Below are positions 1 to 8,396 of a DNA stretch of 64,000 nt, in pieces; the first letter of the stretch is position 1, and the number at the start of each line of letters is the position of its first letter. Under the pieces are notes generated by a model that saw only the letters and a program-made list of their open reading frames with translations, made no database searches and had not been told where the DNA came from. The position numbers and the translations under genes are program-made. Origin of the DNA: Xanthobacter sp. YC-JY1 (GTDB lineage Bacteria; Pseudomonadota; Alphaproteobacteria; Rhizobiales; Xanthobacteraceae); assembly GCF_021730305.1 (NCBI RefSeq), contig NZ_CP032674.1, forward strand, positions 977,001 through 1,041,000. Direction: 5' to 3'.

Positions 1-267
1 GCCCACGCCGGACGCCGAGCGCAGGCGGATGAGGCCCGGCAGGCCGTTCACCGCGGTCTCCAGCGGGAAGGTGACGAGCTGTTCCACCTCTGCCGGCGCC
101 AGGCCCTCGGCCTCGGTCATGATGGTGACGGTGGGGCGGTTGAGGTCTGGCAGCACGTCCACCGGCAGCCGCGTCACCGCGTAGGCACCGTAGACCACCA
201 GCACGAGCGCGAGTGCGAGCACCAGCAGGCGGTTGCGCAAGGATTGGGTGACGAGGACGGTGAACAT
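1..267 (-). CDS. RND efflux pump inner-membrane subunit, CzcA/CusA type (N-terminal fragment, cut by window edge)
   Basis: Reading the minus strand from an ATG at 267 gives about 89 residues before the window ends. They show the classic RND N-terminus: a short cytoplasmic lead, one hydrophobic helix (about residues 12-30), then VDVLPDLNRPTVTIMTEAEG and a segment rich in LAPAEVEQLVTFPLE, which is the porter-domain start of heavy-metal RND pumps (CzcA, CusA, and related). These pumps export cations across the inner membrane using the proton gradient, together with an adaptor and an outer-membrane channel. It begins 9 bases after the adaptor gene and is the last visible gene of a four-gene minus-strand operon. 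The metal or other substrate cannot be told from this fragment. Confidence 0.88.
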   Translation of the reverse strand, partial: MFTVLVTQSLRNRLLVLALALVLVVYGAYAVTRLPVDVLPDLNRPTVTIMTEAEGLAPAEVEQLVTFPLETAVNGLPGLIRLRSASGVG

Positions 268-276
268 CGGCCGGCC

Positions 277-1920
277 TCAGCGAATCTGGTCGATGAGCTC
301 GGCGCCATCGGTGACCACGCGCTGGCCGGGAGAGAGACCCGCCAGAACCAGCATGCGGGCGGCGTCGAGGGGCGCGGTCTTCACCTCCAAGGAGACGAAG
401 CGCTCGGCACTGACGTGCGCATAGACGATGGATTGGCCGTTCGCCCCGCGCACCACCGCAGAGCGGGGGATCGCGATGCCAATGCGCGGGGCGCCGGCCT
501 CGGCGAATACCGTCAGGAACTGGCCTGGGCGCAGCTCCCCGGTATCCGAGGCGACCGAGAACAGGAGGGGGAGCGCCTGCGCGCGTTCGGATAGTCCCGC
601 CCCCAGAAAGGCGAGGTCCACGGTGCGCCCGTTCGGCAGGCGGCCGGTGGCGCCCGATCGGCCCGCATCCGGCGAGAAGCCGAGAGCCTCCACCCACAGC
701 CGGCCGGGATCGACGATGCGGAACACCACGGTGTTCGGGTCCGCCATCTGCCCCGCCACGGCATCGGCGGCAGCGATGACACCGGCGACTGGGGCACGAA
801 GGGCTTCCGGCTCGCGCTGCACCCGCTCCAGCTTGGTGCGGCGGGTCTTGAGGCCGTTCAGCTCGATTTCCGCCTCCTCCACCTCGCGGCGGGTGACGGC
901 GTTGGGAATCGCGGAAAGCCGCTCGTAGCGGCGCTTCACGAGAGCGATCTGCTGATCCAGCTCGTAGCCCTGCTGCTCCAGGTCCTTGAGGTCGGAGGCG
1001 CCGATGGGCGGATGCACGTAGGCGAGGATTTCGCCCGCAGCGACCTTGGTTCCGAGTGGCTTGAAGCCGCCCTCGGGTGGCGCGAGGCGGCCGCCCACAG
1101 CGCTCTGCACGAGGCCGCTCGCATTGGCGTCCGGCACCACGCGGCCGGGCAATTCCACCGTGCCGGCGAAGGCGCCCGAAGCAGTGACGAGCGTGCGCAC
1201 GCCGAGAATGCGCTGGGTCGGTTTGGGCACGATCACCGAGCCGTCGGGGAGGCGCTGTGCCATGTCGCGCGGAGCGGGCTTCGGCGCGTCCGCCCGGGCG
1301 TCACGTGCTCCGGCAAGCGCGAGGCCGACCGCCCCAAGGACCAGGAGCGCCCCCACCCGCCGCCGCGACACGACAAGCGCCCCGGTGAGGAAACCGATGA
1401 GGAGGCCCGCCGCAACGCCCGCGAGCGCGCCGGACGGTGCCCCGCCGATCAGCGCCAGCGTCGCCGGCGCGGGCGGCCTCGCATCGGATGAAGGTACTGC
1501 CGGCCCAATGGTCAGGGTGCCGGCAAGCACGTCCACCGTGTCGCCTGCCGTGACGGTGAAGGCGATATCGTGCGCGCCCGGCGTCGTCGCGAACGGCGCG
1601 GGCAACACATAGGTACCCGGCCCGGCGGGGTTTGCGGGCTGCGAGCCTTCCGGCGTGTCCACCTCGACGGCGGGGCCCTCCACCGGAGCATTGTCGGCGA
1701 AGCGGTCGAGATAGATCGTCAAGATGCCGTCGCGCAGCACCGCCACCAGTTCGAAATCGGAGGAGGCGGCCTCGACGCGCGGGGCAAGGGTCGTCACCTG
1801 GGGGGGCGGTGGCGCCCCATGGTCATGGCCTTCATGGGCCGCAGCGGGGCCGGACAGCGCTGCGCAGGCGAGAAGCCCGCACAGGCCGAACACGACGTTC
1901 CGCAAGAAATGGCGCCCCAT
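277..1920 (-). CDS. RND efflux periplasmic adaptor with unusual N-terminal extension
   Basis: 547 residues, longer than the usual 350-420 for HlyD/CzcB-type adaptors. Residues 1-28 form a signal peptide, followed by a histidine-rich mature start (HEGHDHG, 29-35) and an Ig-like beta segment to about 150. Two hydrophobic helices follow (about 165-184 and 190-205). The adaptor proper starts near 215, with a barrel-sandwich half, a coiled-coil hairpin (about 310-375), the second lipoyl half and a C-terminal membrane-proximal domain. Adaptors link the inner-membrane RND pump to the outer-membrane channel. It lies 9 bases upstream of the pump gene and 78 bases downstream of the sensor kinase gene. 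The His-rich start suggests metal binding (inference). Family call is secure; substrate is not. Confidence 0.85.
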   Translation of the reverse strand: MGRHFLRNVVFGLCGLLACAALSGPAAAHEGHDHGAPPPPQVTTLAPRVEAASSDFELVAVLRDGILTIYLDRFADNAPVEGPAVEVDTPEGSQPANPAGPGTYVLPAPFATTPGAHDIAFTVTAGDTVDVLAGTLTIGPAVPSSDARPPAPATLALIGGAPSGALAGVAAGLLIGFLTGALVVSRRRVGALLVLGAVGLALAGARDARADAPKPAPRDMAQRLPDGSVIVPKPTQRILGVRTLVTASGAFAGTVELPGRVVPDANASGLVQSAVGGRLAPPEGGFKPLGTKVAAGEILAYVHPPIGASDLKDLEQQGYELDQQIALVKRRYERLSAIPNAVTRREVEEAEIELNGLKTRRTKLERVQREPEALRAPVAGVIAAADAVAGQMADPNTVVFRIVDPGRLWVEALGFSPDAGRSGATGRLPNGRTVDLAFLGAGLSERAQALPLLFSVASDTGELRPGQFLTVFAEAGAPRIGIAIPRSAVVRGANGQSIVYAHVSAERFVSLEVKTAPLDAARMLVLAGLSPGQRVVTDGAELIDQIR

Positions 1921-1998
1921 GCCTCAACCCGTCCGCTCGTGATGCCGGTACGGGTGAGTGATAGCGGGCGGCGCGTCACGCCGCGTATCGCTTCTGTA

Positions 1999-3327
1999 TC
2001 AGTTTGTTTCAGCCTGGACCTTGGGCAGGCGCACCGTCACGATCAGTCCGCCATCGGGAGCGTTGGCGAGGGTCAGAGTGCCGCCATGCGCCTCGGCCAC
2101 GGTGCGCGCGATGGTGAGGCCGAGCCCGACGCCGCCGGTCGCGCGGCTGCGCGAGGCCTCAAGCCGGACGAACGGCTCCAGCACGGCGGCCAGTTGCTCC
2201 TCGGGAATGCCGGGGCCGTGGTCGCGCACCGCCAGCGCGGCTGCGGCGCCCTCGTCCGTGAGCGTCACATGGGCGGAGCCGCCATACGTGAGGGCATTCT
2301 CGACGAGGTTGGACACCATCCGCTTCAGGCTCACGAGCCGTCCCGCCACCACGAGGCGCGGCGGGGCGGAGAGATCGGCGCAAAGGCCCCGGTCCCGCGC
2401 TCCGTCCACGATGTTCTCCACCAGCGCCACCAGATCGAGCGGCCGCACCGGCTCGTCGCTGGCCTCGCCGCGCAGGTAGGAGAGGGTGGCATCCACCATC
2501 TGCTCCATTTCCGCGATGTCCTCGGCCATGGCGTGGCGCAACGGCGGATCGTTCACATCCTCCAGGCGGAAGCGCAGCCGCGTCATGGGCGTGCGCAAAT
2601 CGTGGGAGACGGCGGCCAGGGCCTGCGTGCGACGCTCCACCAGTCCGGCGATGCGCGCCTGCATGCCGTTGAACGCATGGGCCAGCTCGCGAACTTCTTT
2701 GGGGCCGGTCTCGGGGAGCCGCACGAGGGGGGCGGCGGGCGGCAGGGCCGCAACCGTGCGCGCCATGGCCCGGAGCGGGCGGGTGAGCCACGCGGCGATG
2801 GCGAGCGAGAGCAGCAGCACGCCCGCCGCCATGAGCGTGGTGGAGAGCAGGGATCCATGCGCCCCCGGCGCCTGCGGGGCGGAGGCGAACAGGCGGGCGT
2901 TGAGCCAGCTGCCGTCCGGCAGCCGCACCGCCACGAGACTGAGATGCGGATCGGCCCCGGCACTCACCAGCACGTCGCCGGCCTGAAGCTCGGGCGCCAA
3001 GGCGCGAACTTCCTCGGCGAGGCGCTGGGCGGCTTCGGTGGCGCGGGCGCGGGCGCCGGCCGCGGCCATCGCCTCCCGGCTCCAATGCGCGTCGATGGCG
3101 CCGCCAGACAGATCGTGGGCCACATCCTCGCGGCTTTCCGGCGCCACGGCCGCAAGCGACCGGCGCAGGGAGACCAGTTGGTCCGCGAGGCGCACCGCGT
3201 GGGCGGCGTGGCGCTGGCGCTCCATGGCGTGCTCGTAGGTCCACAGGCTGAGCACATGCACCACGACGATGCCCAACACCGCGACCACGGCGGTACGCAT
3301 GGCGAGGCTGTCGAGGGCACGGATCAC
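1999..3327 (-). CDS. Sensor histidine kinase (HAMP, HisKA, HATPase)
   Basis: 442 residues. An N-terminal helix and a second helix near residues 160-180 flank a periplasmic sensor segment; a HAMP linker follows. The phospho-acceptor H-box reads AAVSHDLRTPMTRL with the histidine at about residue 242. The ATPase domain shows the N-box (NLVENALTYG), a G1 box (DHGPGIP), an F-box-like stretch (EPFVRLE) and G2 (GVGLGLTI). It belongs to the EnvZ/CzcS-like group. Its start overlaps the response regulator stop by 4 bases, so the two are co-translated. It sits upstream of the adaptor and pump genes, so it probably senses the exported compound in the periplasm (inference). Confidence 0.9.
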   Translation of the reverse strand: MIRALDSLAMRTAVVAVLGIVVVHVLSLWTYEHAMERQRHAAHAVRLADQLVSLRRSLAAVAPESREDVAHDLSGGAIDAHWSREAMAAAGARARATEAAQRLAEEVRALAPELQAGDVLVSAGADPHLSLVAVRLPDGSWLNARLFASAPQAPGAHGSLLSTTLMAAGVLLLSLAIAAWLTRPLRAMARTVAALPPAAPLVRLPETGPKEVRELAHAFNGMQARIAGLVERRTQALAAVSHDLRTPMTRLRFRLEDVNDPPLRHAMAEDIAEMEQMVDATLSYLRGEASDEPVRPLDLVALVENIVDGARDRGLCADLSAPPRLVVAGRLVSLKRMVSNLVENALTYGGSAHVTLTDEGAAAALAVRDHGPGIPEEQLAAVLEPFVRLEASRSRATGGVGLGLTIARTVAEAHGGTLTLANAPDGGLIVTVRLPKVQAETN

Positions 3328-4037
3328 GAGCGCTCCACCTCCGGGGCGAAGAAATAGCCCGCGCCGCGCACCGTCTTCACCATCTCCAGGCTCCCGTGGG
3401 ACTCGAGCTTCTTGCGCAACCGGCTCACCTGGATGTCGATGGCGCGATCGAAGCCCGTGGCGGTGCGGTTCTTGGCGGCGTCCATCAGCTGATCGCGGTT
3501 AAGCACCCGCTGGGGGTGCTCGAGGAAGGTCAGCAGCAAGTCGTATTCCCCAGTGGAAAGGTCCACCACCGCGCCTTCTGGATTGGTCAGTTCCCGCCGG
3601 CGGGCGTCGAGCGTCCAGCCGGAGAACTTCAGGCTCGAACCGGTGGCAGTGGGGACCGTGTCCGAGGGCCGTGTCCGCCGCAGGACGGCGTGGATGCGCG
3701 CGAGCAGCTCGCGCGGGTTGAACGGCTTCGCGAGGTAGTCGTCGGCGCCCAGCTCCAGCCCGACGATCCGGTCCACGTCGCTCCCGCGCGCGGTGAGCAT
3801 GATGATGGGGACGTTGGAGCTACGGCGCAGATCCCGGCACAGATCGAGGCCGCTGACGCCCGGCAGCATGATGTCGAGAATGATGAGGTCCACGGGGCCG
3901 GCGGCCATCGCCTCCCGCATCTCGCGGGCATCCTGCGCCGACGTCACCTTGTGCCCGTGCTCACGCAGGAACTTACCGGCGAGCCGACGGATCTCGGCGT
4001 CATCGTCGACAATCAGGATGTGGCCTTCAGGGGACAC
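3324..4037 (-). CDS. Response regulator, OmpR/PhoB family
   Basis: 237 residues. The receiver domain has the acidic pair in ILIVDDD (D11-D13), the phospho-acceptor Asp55 in LIILDIMLPG, and the conserved Lys in the KPFNPRE stretch near residue 104. A winged-helix DNA-binding domain follows (about 135-232) with the typical LSTGEYDLLLTFLEHP and RAIDIQVSRLRKKLE segments. It is the first gene of the minus-strand run and overlaps the kinase gene by 4 bases. By position it should control the efflux genes downstream, as CzcR and CusR do (inference). No operator was identified in the 76 bases upstream. Confidence 0.92.
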   Translation of the reverse strand: MSPEGHILIVDDDAEIRRLAGKFLREHGHKVTSAQDAREMREAMAAGPVDLIILDIMLPGVSGLDLCRDLRRSSNVPIIMLTARGSDVDRIVGLELGADDYLAKPFNPRELLARIHAVLRRTRPSDTVPTATGSSLKFSGWTLDARRRELTNPEGAVVDLSTGEYDLLLTFLEHPQRVLNRDQLMDAAKNRTATGFDRAIDIQVSRLRKKLESHGSLEMVKTVRGAGYFFAPEVERS

Positions 4038-4113
4038 GGTCGCTCGCTCCTCGGAGCCGCATTTCTATCGCTTCGACGATGCCGCGCAACCGCAATCAGG
4101 CCGGAGATCGCCG

Positions 4114-5139
4114 TCATTTCTGGCGCGGGTTCCGCGGACTGGGAAGGGTGTCGGCCCGAGCCTGGGGCTTTCGACCTGCGCCGCCTGGATTCATGCCCTC
4201 ACCCGCCTCCCGCGCGACGAGGGCCTTGAGGATGGCGAGGAATTCCGCGGCGTTGGGCGTCGTGACCACGCCCTTTCGCGTGACGATGCCGTAGGGCTCC
4301 AGCTCGCCTTTCACCTCCAGCGGCAGGCGGACGAAGCCGCCGCCGGCCACTTCCTGGGCCACGATCGTACTCGGCAGCATGGAGACCATACCCGCATGCC
4401 GCACCAGGTTGAGCGTGGCGAAGATGGAGGAGGTCTCCACCAGATTGTCCAGCGTCCTCAGGCCCGCGGCGGCGAAAGCGGTGTCGATGAGCCGCCTCAT
4501 GGGGCTTGGTGCCGGCTGGAGCACCCATGGCAGGTCGCCCATATCGGCAAGGTCGAGATGGCGCCGTCCGGCGAGCGGGTGGGAGGCGGCCGCGAAGGCC
4601 CACAGCTCCTCCTTGGACAAGGGCTCGAAATCGAACTTCGCCCCGTCCTCGCTGGTGGGCAGGCGGCCGATGACGAGGTCCAGTTCGCCCCGCCCCAGCG
4701 CCGCGATCAGCTGGTCCGAGGTGGTGGCGAGCACCTGGATGGTCATGAGCGGGCGCTGCCGCTTCAACTCGGCAATGGCGCGGGGCAGGAGGTCGGAAGC
4801 GGTGGCCATGATGGCGCCCAACGCCAGCGCGCCATAGCCACCGCGCTTGAGATTGGCGAGGGCACCGGCGAAACGCTCCCCGTCCGTCAGCGCCCGGCGC
4901 GCATAGTCCACCACATGTGCACCGATCTCGGTGGCGAGCATGGCGCGCGGCGTGCGCTCGAACAGCTTCACCCCCAGCGTTTCCTCGAGATCCTGCAATA
5001 TCTTCGTGGCGGCCGGCTGCGTCATGTTCAACTCAGCCGCGGTGCGACGGAGATTTCCGGTGCGCCCCAGCACGTCCACGAGGCGCAATTGCTTGAAGCG
5101 CAGGCGCGAGAGGAGCGCCGTGGGTCCGTGGTCGCGCAT
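4114..5139 (-). CDS. LysR-type regulator of the rhamnonate cassette
   Basis: 341 residues with an N-terminal winged helix (KQLRLVDVLGRTGNLRRTAAELNMTQPAATKIL, split over about residues 16-50) and a long effector-binding domain, as in LysR-type activators. The C-terminus runs about 30 residues past the usual end with a basic Gly/Arg/Pro tail. It is transcribed divergently from the sugar-acid genes that begin at 5276, and the 136-base gap contains an 8-bp inverted repeat. LysR regulators commonly activate a divergent catabolic operon in response to its substrate or an intermediate, here probably L-rhamnonate or a keto acid derived from it (inference). Confidence 0.88.
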   Translation of the reverse strand: MRDHGPTALLSRLRFKQLRLVDVLGRTGNLRRTAAELNMTQPAATKILQDLEETLGVKLFERTPRAMLATEIGAHVVDYARRALTDGERFAGALANLKRGGYGALALGAIMATASDLLPRAIAELKRQRPLMTIQVLATTSDQLIAALGRGELDLVIGRLPTSEDGAKFDFEPLSKEELWAFAAASHPLAGRRHLDLADMGDLPWVLQPAPSPMRRLIDTAFAAAGLRTLDNLVETSSIFATLNLVRHAGMVSMLPSTIVAQEVAGGGFVRLPLEVKGELEPYGIVTRKGVVTTPNAAEFLAILKALVAREAGEGMNPGGAGRKPQARADTLPSPRNPRQK

Positions 5140-5140
5140 C

Positions 5141-5193
5141 GCGATAACCTGATGGAATAGGCTGAACAGATCTTCTCATTATCCCGTTATCGC
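5141..5193. promoter_or_regulatory. Inverted repeat in the LysR / FAH-hydrolase divergent promoter
   Basis: GCGATAAC at 5141-5148 is matched exactly by GTTATCGC at 5186-5193. A further TTATC copy precedes the right arm with a 3-base gap (5179-5190), giving three GATAA-type half sites. The pair starts 2 bases from the LysR start codon and spans the upstream side of the operon, where an autoregulating LysR protein would bind. The site is a sequence observation; binding is inferred. Confidence 0.5.
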
Positions 5194-5275
5194 TCAGTCG
5201 GCTAGCGTCCCCCCGAATTGGCTCGAACCGGTCCGGCCCATAACGGACGAACGGCGGACCGATGGGAGGAAACAC

Positions 5276-6118
5276 ATGAAGCTCGTTCGCCATGGCGCGG
5301 CGGGGCAGGAGCGCCCCGGCCTGATCGATGCGGAAGGCCGCCTGCGCGACCTCAGCGGCATTGTCCCGGACATCGCCGGCACCGTCCTCCTTCCCGAAAG
5401 CCTCGATTGCCTCAAGGCCATCGACCCGGCGACCCTGCCGCTGGTGGAAGGCAATCCCCGCATCGGCGCCTGCGTCGGCTCCGTGGGCAAGCTCGTCTGC
5501 GTCGGCCTCAACTATTCCGACCACGCGGCCGAGAGCGGCCTTCCGGTGCCCTCCGAGCCGGTGCTGTTCATGAAGGCCACCAGCTCCATCGTCGGCCCGA
5601 ATGACGATGTGGAGATCCCCCGCGGCTCGAAGAAGACCGATTGGGAAGTCGAGCTGGGCATCGTCATCGGCAAGCCCGCCAAGTATGTGAGCGAAGAGGA
5701 TGCCCTCTCCCACGTGGCCGGCTATTGCGTGATCAACGACGTGTCCGAGCGTGAATTCCAGATCGAGCGCGGCGGGCAGTGGGACAAGGGCAAGGGCTGC
5801 GACACCTTCGGCCCCATGGGCCCGTGGCTCGTTACCGCCGACGAGATTTCCGACCCGCAGGACCTCCACATGTGGCTGGAGGTGGACGGCAAGCGCTTCC
5901 AGGACGGCTCCACCCGCACCATGATCTTCGGCGTAGCGCACCTCGTGAGCTACATCAGCCAGTTCATGAGCCTGCAGCCGGGAGACGTCATCTCCACCGG
6001 CACGCCTCCGGGCGTCGGCCTCGGGCAGAAGCCCCCGCTCTATCTCACGCCGGGCCAGACCATGCGCCTCGGCATCCAGGGCCTCGGCGAGCAGCGCCAG
6101 ACCACCGTGCAGGGCTGA
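5276..6118 (+). CDS. Fumarylacetoacetate hydrolase family protein, probable 2,4-diketo-3-deoxy-L-rhamnonate hydrolase
   Basis: 280 residues, the length of the short FAH-family enzymes. The fold-defining core starts near residue 70 (VCVGLNYSDHAAES). Metal ligands are visible: E124 and E126 in DWEVELGIVIG, and D155 in INDVSERE. The family cleaves C-C bonds in 1,3-diketo acids using Mg2+ or Mn2+. In Sphingomonas the homolog LRA6 splits 2,4-diketo-3-deoxy-L-rhamnonate to pyruvate and L-lactate; the neighbouring L-rhamnonate dehydratase and SDR support that role here. GGGAGGA lies 8-9 bases before the ATG. It leads the operon. Other diketo-acid substrates from L-fuconate or L-lyxonate cannot be excluded. 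Confidence 0.82.
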   Translation: MKLVRHGAAGQERPGLIDAEGRLRDLSGIVPDIAGTVLLPESLDCLKAIDPATLPLVEGNPRIGACVGSVGKLVCVGLNYSDHAAESGLPVPSEPVLFMKATSSIVGPNDDVEIPRGSKKTDWEVELGIVIGKPAKYVSEEDALSHVAGYCVINDVSEREFQIERGGQWDKGKGCDTFGPMGPWLVTADEISDPQDLHMWLEVDGKRFQDGSTRTMIFGVAHLVSYISQFMSLQPGDVISTGTPPGVGLGQKPPLYLTPGQTMRLGIQGLGEQRQTTVQG

Positions 6119-6129
6119 GGAACAGCGCC

Positions 6130-6882
6130 ATGACCAATATCGATCTCAAGGGCCGCGTGGCCATCATCACCGGTGGCGCGCGCGGCATCGGCTATGCGAC
6201 GGCGCAGCGCATGCTCGCCTCGGGTGCGGAAGTCTCGCTCTGGGACATCGACGCCGCCCGCCTCGAGGAAGCCGCCGCAGAACTCGCCAAGGCCGGGACT
6301 GTCTCCACCGAGATGGTGGAACTGACCGACGAAACGTCCGTCACCGCCGCCGCCGCGAATGTCGTGGCGAAGCACGGCAAGATCGACATCCTCGTCAACA
6401 ATGCCGGCATCACCGGCGGCAACGGCAAGACGTGGGAACTCGCCACCGACGTATGGCGTCGGGTGATCGACGTGAACCTGGTCGGTCCCTTCCTCACCTC
6501 CAAGGCGGTGGTGCCGCACCTGCTGGCGAACGGCTGGGGACGCATCGTCAACGTCGCCTCCATCGCCGGCAAGGAAGGCAACCCCAACGCCTCCCATTAC
6601 TCCGCCTCCAAGGCGGGCCTCATCGGCCTCACCAAGTCGCTCGGCAAGGAACTGGCGCAGTCGAACGTGCTGGTGAACTGCATCACGCCCGCCGCCGCGC
6701 GCACCGAGATCTTCAACCAGATGAAGCAGGAGCACATCGACTTCATGCTGTCGAAGATCCCCATGGGCCGCTTCCTGGAAGTTGACGAGGCGGCCGCGCT
6801 CATCACCTGGCTGTCGTCGGAAGATTGCGCCTTCTCCACCGGAGCGGTGTTCGACATCTCCGGCGGCCGCGCGGTGTATTGA
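6130..6882 (+). CDS. SDR oxidoreductase, probable 2-keto-3-deoxy-L-rhamnonate 4-dehydrogenase
   Basis: 250 residues, classical short-chain dehydrogenase. It has the NAD(P)-binding TGGARGIG near residue 14, NNAG near 90, and the catalytic set S144, Y157 and K161 (YSASK). The C-terminus ends in the usual SGG...VY. The ATG at 6130 follows AGGAACAGCGCC, 11 bases after the FAH gene stop. In the LRA pathway, LRA5 oxidises C4 of 2-keto-3-deoxy-L-rhamnonate so that the FAH-family hydrolase can cleave it. The gene order FAH-SDR-MFS-dehydratase supports this assignment; the cofactor (NAD rather than NADP is usual for LRA5) is not proven. Confidence 0.82.
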   Translation: MTNIDLKGRVAIITGGARGIGYATAQRMLASGAEVSLWDIDAARLEEAAAELAKAGTVSTEMVELTDETSVTAAAANVVAKHGKIDILVNNAGITGGNGKTWELATDVWRRVIDVNLVGPFLTSKAVVPHLLANGWGRIVNVASIAGKEGNPNASHYSASKAGLIGLTKSLGKELAQSNVLVNCITPAAARTEIFNQMKQEHIDFMLSKIPMGRFLEVDEAAALITWLSSEDCAFSTGAVFDISGGRAVY

Positions 6883-7006
6883 CCGCAGCCCGAAAGTTAC
6901 TGGCGGCGTGACGCCGCCGTCTCCCCGCGCGCCCCGCCACCCTGGGGCGCGCCAAGACAAGAGTCGTCCGGGAATGAGCCCGAGACGGCCGGAGGCAACG
7001 TTTCCC

Positions 7007-8329
7007 ATGGAGAGGCTCATGCCCGCCCCGTCCGCGTCGCTTCAGGCGACGATTTCCAAGGTTACCAAGCGGCTCCTGCCGTTCCTTTTGCTCATGTACG
7101 TGCTCGCCTTCCTCGACCGGGCGAACGTGGGCTTCGCCAAGAAGGCGTTCCAGGCCGACACCGGCATCTCGGACGCGGCCTTCGCGCTCGGCGCCTCCAT
7201 CTTCTTCCTCAGCTACGCGCTGCTGGAAGTGCCCTCCAACATCATCATGCACAAGGTGGGCGCGCGCATCTGGATGGCGCGCATCATGGTCACCTGGGGC
7301 CTCATCTCCGCCGCGATGATGTTCGCGCACAACGAATTCACCTTCTACGTGCTGCGCGTTCTGCTGGGCGCTGCCGAGGCCGGCTTTTTCCCGGGTGTGA
7401 TCTTCTATCTCACCTTGTGGTTCCCCTCCTTCGCCCGCGGGCGGGCCATGGGCCTGTTCTATTTCGGTGCGCCGCTCGCTTTCATCTTCGGCTCGCCGCT
7501 GTCCGGCCTGCTGCTGGACTGGCATGGCCTCGGCGGACTGCATGGCTGGCAGTGGATGTTCATGGTGGAAGGGCTGCTCGCCACCGTGGTGGGCGTGTGG
7601 GCCTATTTCTACCTCGACAACAAGCCGGCTGACGCCAAGTGGCTGACTGCCGCCGAGAAGGACGAGCTGACCCGCGTGCTCGCCGCCGAGGAGACCCACA
7701 AGACCACCCACGGCCCGGCGCATCTCCTCTCCGCCATGCGCAACATGAAGGTGCTGCACTTCGCCCTCATCTATTTTCTCATCCAGATGAGCGTCTATGG
7801 CGTGGTCTTCTACCTGCCGACGCAGGTGGCGAACCTGCTCGGCACCAAGGTTGGGCTTCAGGTCGGCTTCGTCTCCGCCATCCCGTGGGTGTGCGCGCTG
7901 GTGGCCGCCTATGTGCTGCCCCGCATGGCGGATGCCTCGGGCAACCGGCGCGGCTATGCGGCGGCGATCCTCGCAGTGTCCGGTCTCGGCATCGCGGCCT
8001 CCGTCGCCACCACCTCCCCGGCGCTGGCGCTGATCGCGCTCTGCTTCGCGGCGGCGGGCTTTATCTCGGTGCAGCCCATCTTCTGGACCTTCCCCACCGA
8101 CTATCTCGGCGGCGTGGCGGCGGCGGGCGGCATCGCCCTCATCAACTCGCTCGGCGCGCTGGGCGGCTTCGTGGCGCCCAACGTGAAGACCTGGGCGGAG
8201 GCGGCCTTCGCCTCCCAGGCGGCGGGCCTCTATGTGCTCGCCGGCACCACGCTTCTTGGCGCGCTGCTGATCCTTGCCATCGGCCAGTCCCGGGCCCTTC
8301 CCGTTGCTCCGGCCACGCGCCGCGCGTGA
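7007..8329 (+). CDS. MFS transporter, anion:cation symporter family (probable L-rhamnonate uptake)
   Basis: 440 residues with about 12 hydrophobic helices. The signature LDRANVGFAKKAF in the first helix-loop, the VPSNI(I)MHKVGAR stretch after helix 2 and LGAAEAGFFPG in helix 4 place it in the ACS family, which carries hexuronates, galactonate, phthalate and similar acids with protons. The start is ATG 7007, preceded by GGAGG at 6991-6995; a second ATG lies four codons on. It sits between the SDR and the L-rhamnonate dehydratase genes and is the only transporter of the cassette. Its central loop shares KPADAKWLTAAE with the MFS protein at 35487, so the two are paralogs. Confidence 0.87.
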   Translation: MERLMPAPSASLQATISKVTKRLLPFLLLMYVLAFLDRANVGFAKKAFQADTGISDAAFALGASIFFLSYALLEVPSNIIMHKVGARIWMARIMVTWGLISAAMMFAHNEFTFYVLRVLLGAAEAGFFPGVIFYLTLWFPSFARGRAMGLFYFGAPLAFIFGSPLSGLLLDWHGLGGLHGWQWMFMVEGLLATVVGVWAYFYLDNKPADAKWLTAAEKDELTRVLAAEETHKTTHGPAHLLSAMRNMKVLHFALIYFLIQMSVYGVVFYLPTQVANLLGTKVGLQVGFVSAIPWVCALVAAYVLPRMADASGNRRGYAAAILAVSGLGIAASVATTSPALALIALCFAAAGFISVQPIFWTFPTDYLGGVAAAGGIALINSLGALGGFVAPNVKTWAEAAFASQAAGLYVLAGTTLLGALLILAIGQSRALPVAPATRRA

Positions 8330-8357
8330 CCCTCGACGCCTGATTTCGACCATGTGA

Positions 8358-8380
8358 CGCCCCGCGCCAGGCGCGGGGCG
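8358..8380 (+). other. GC-rich hairpin between MFS and rhmD genes
   Basis: CGCCCCGCGCC (8358-8368) pairs exactly with GGCGCGGGGCG (8370-8380). There is no T-run, and the rhmD ribosome-binding site follows directly, so it is more likely an mRNA-stabilising or attenuating stem inside the operon than a full terminator (inference). Confidence 0.5.
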
Positions 8381-8396
8381 AAGAGGAGACAAGACC

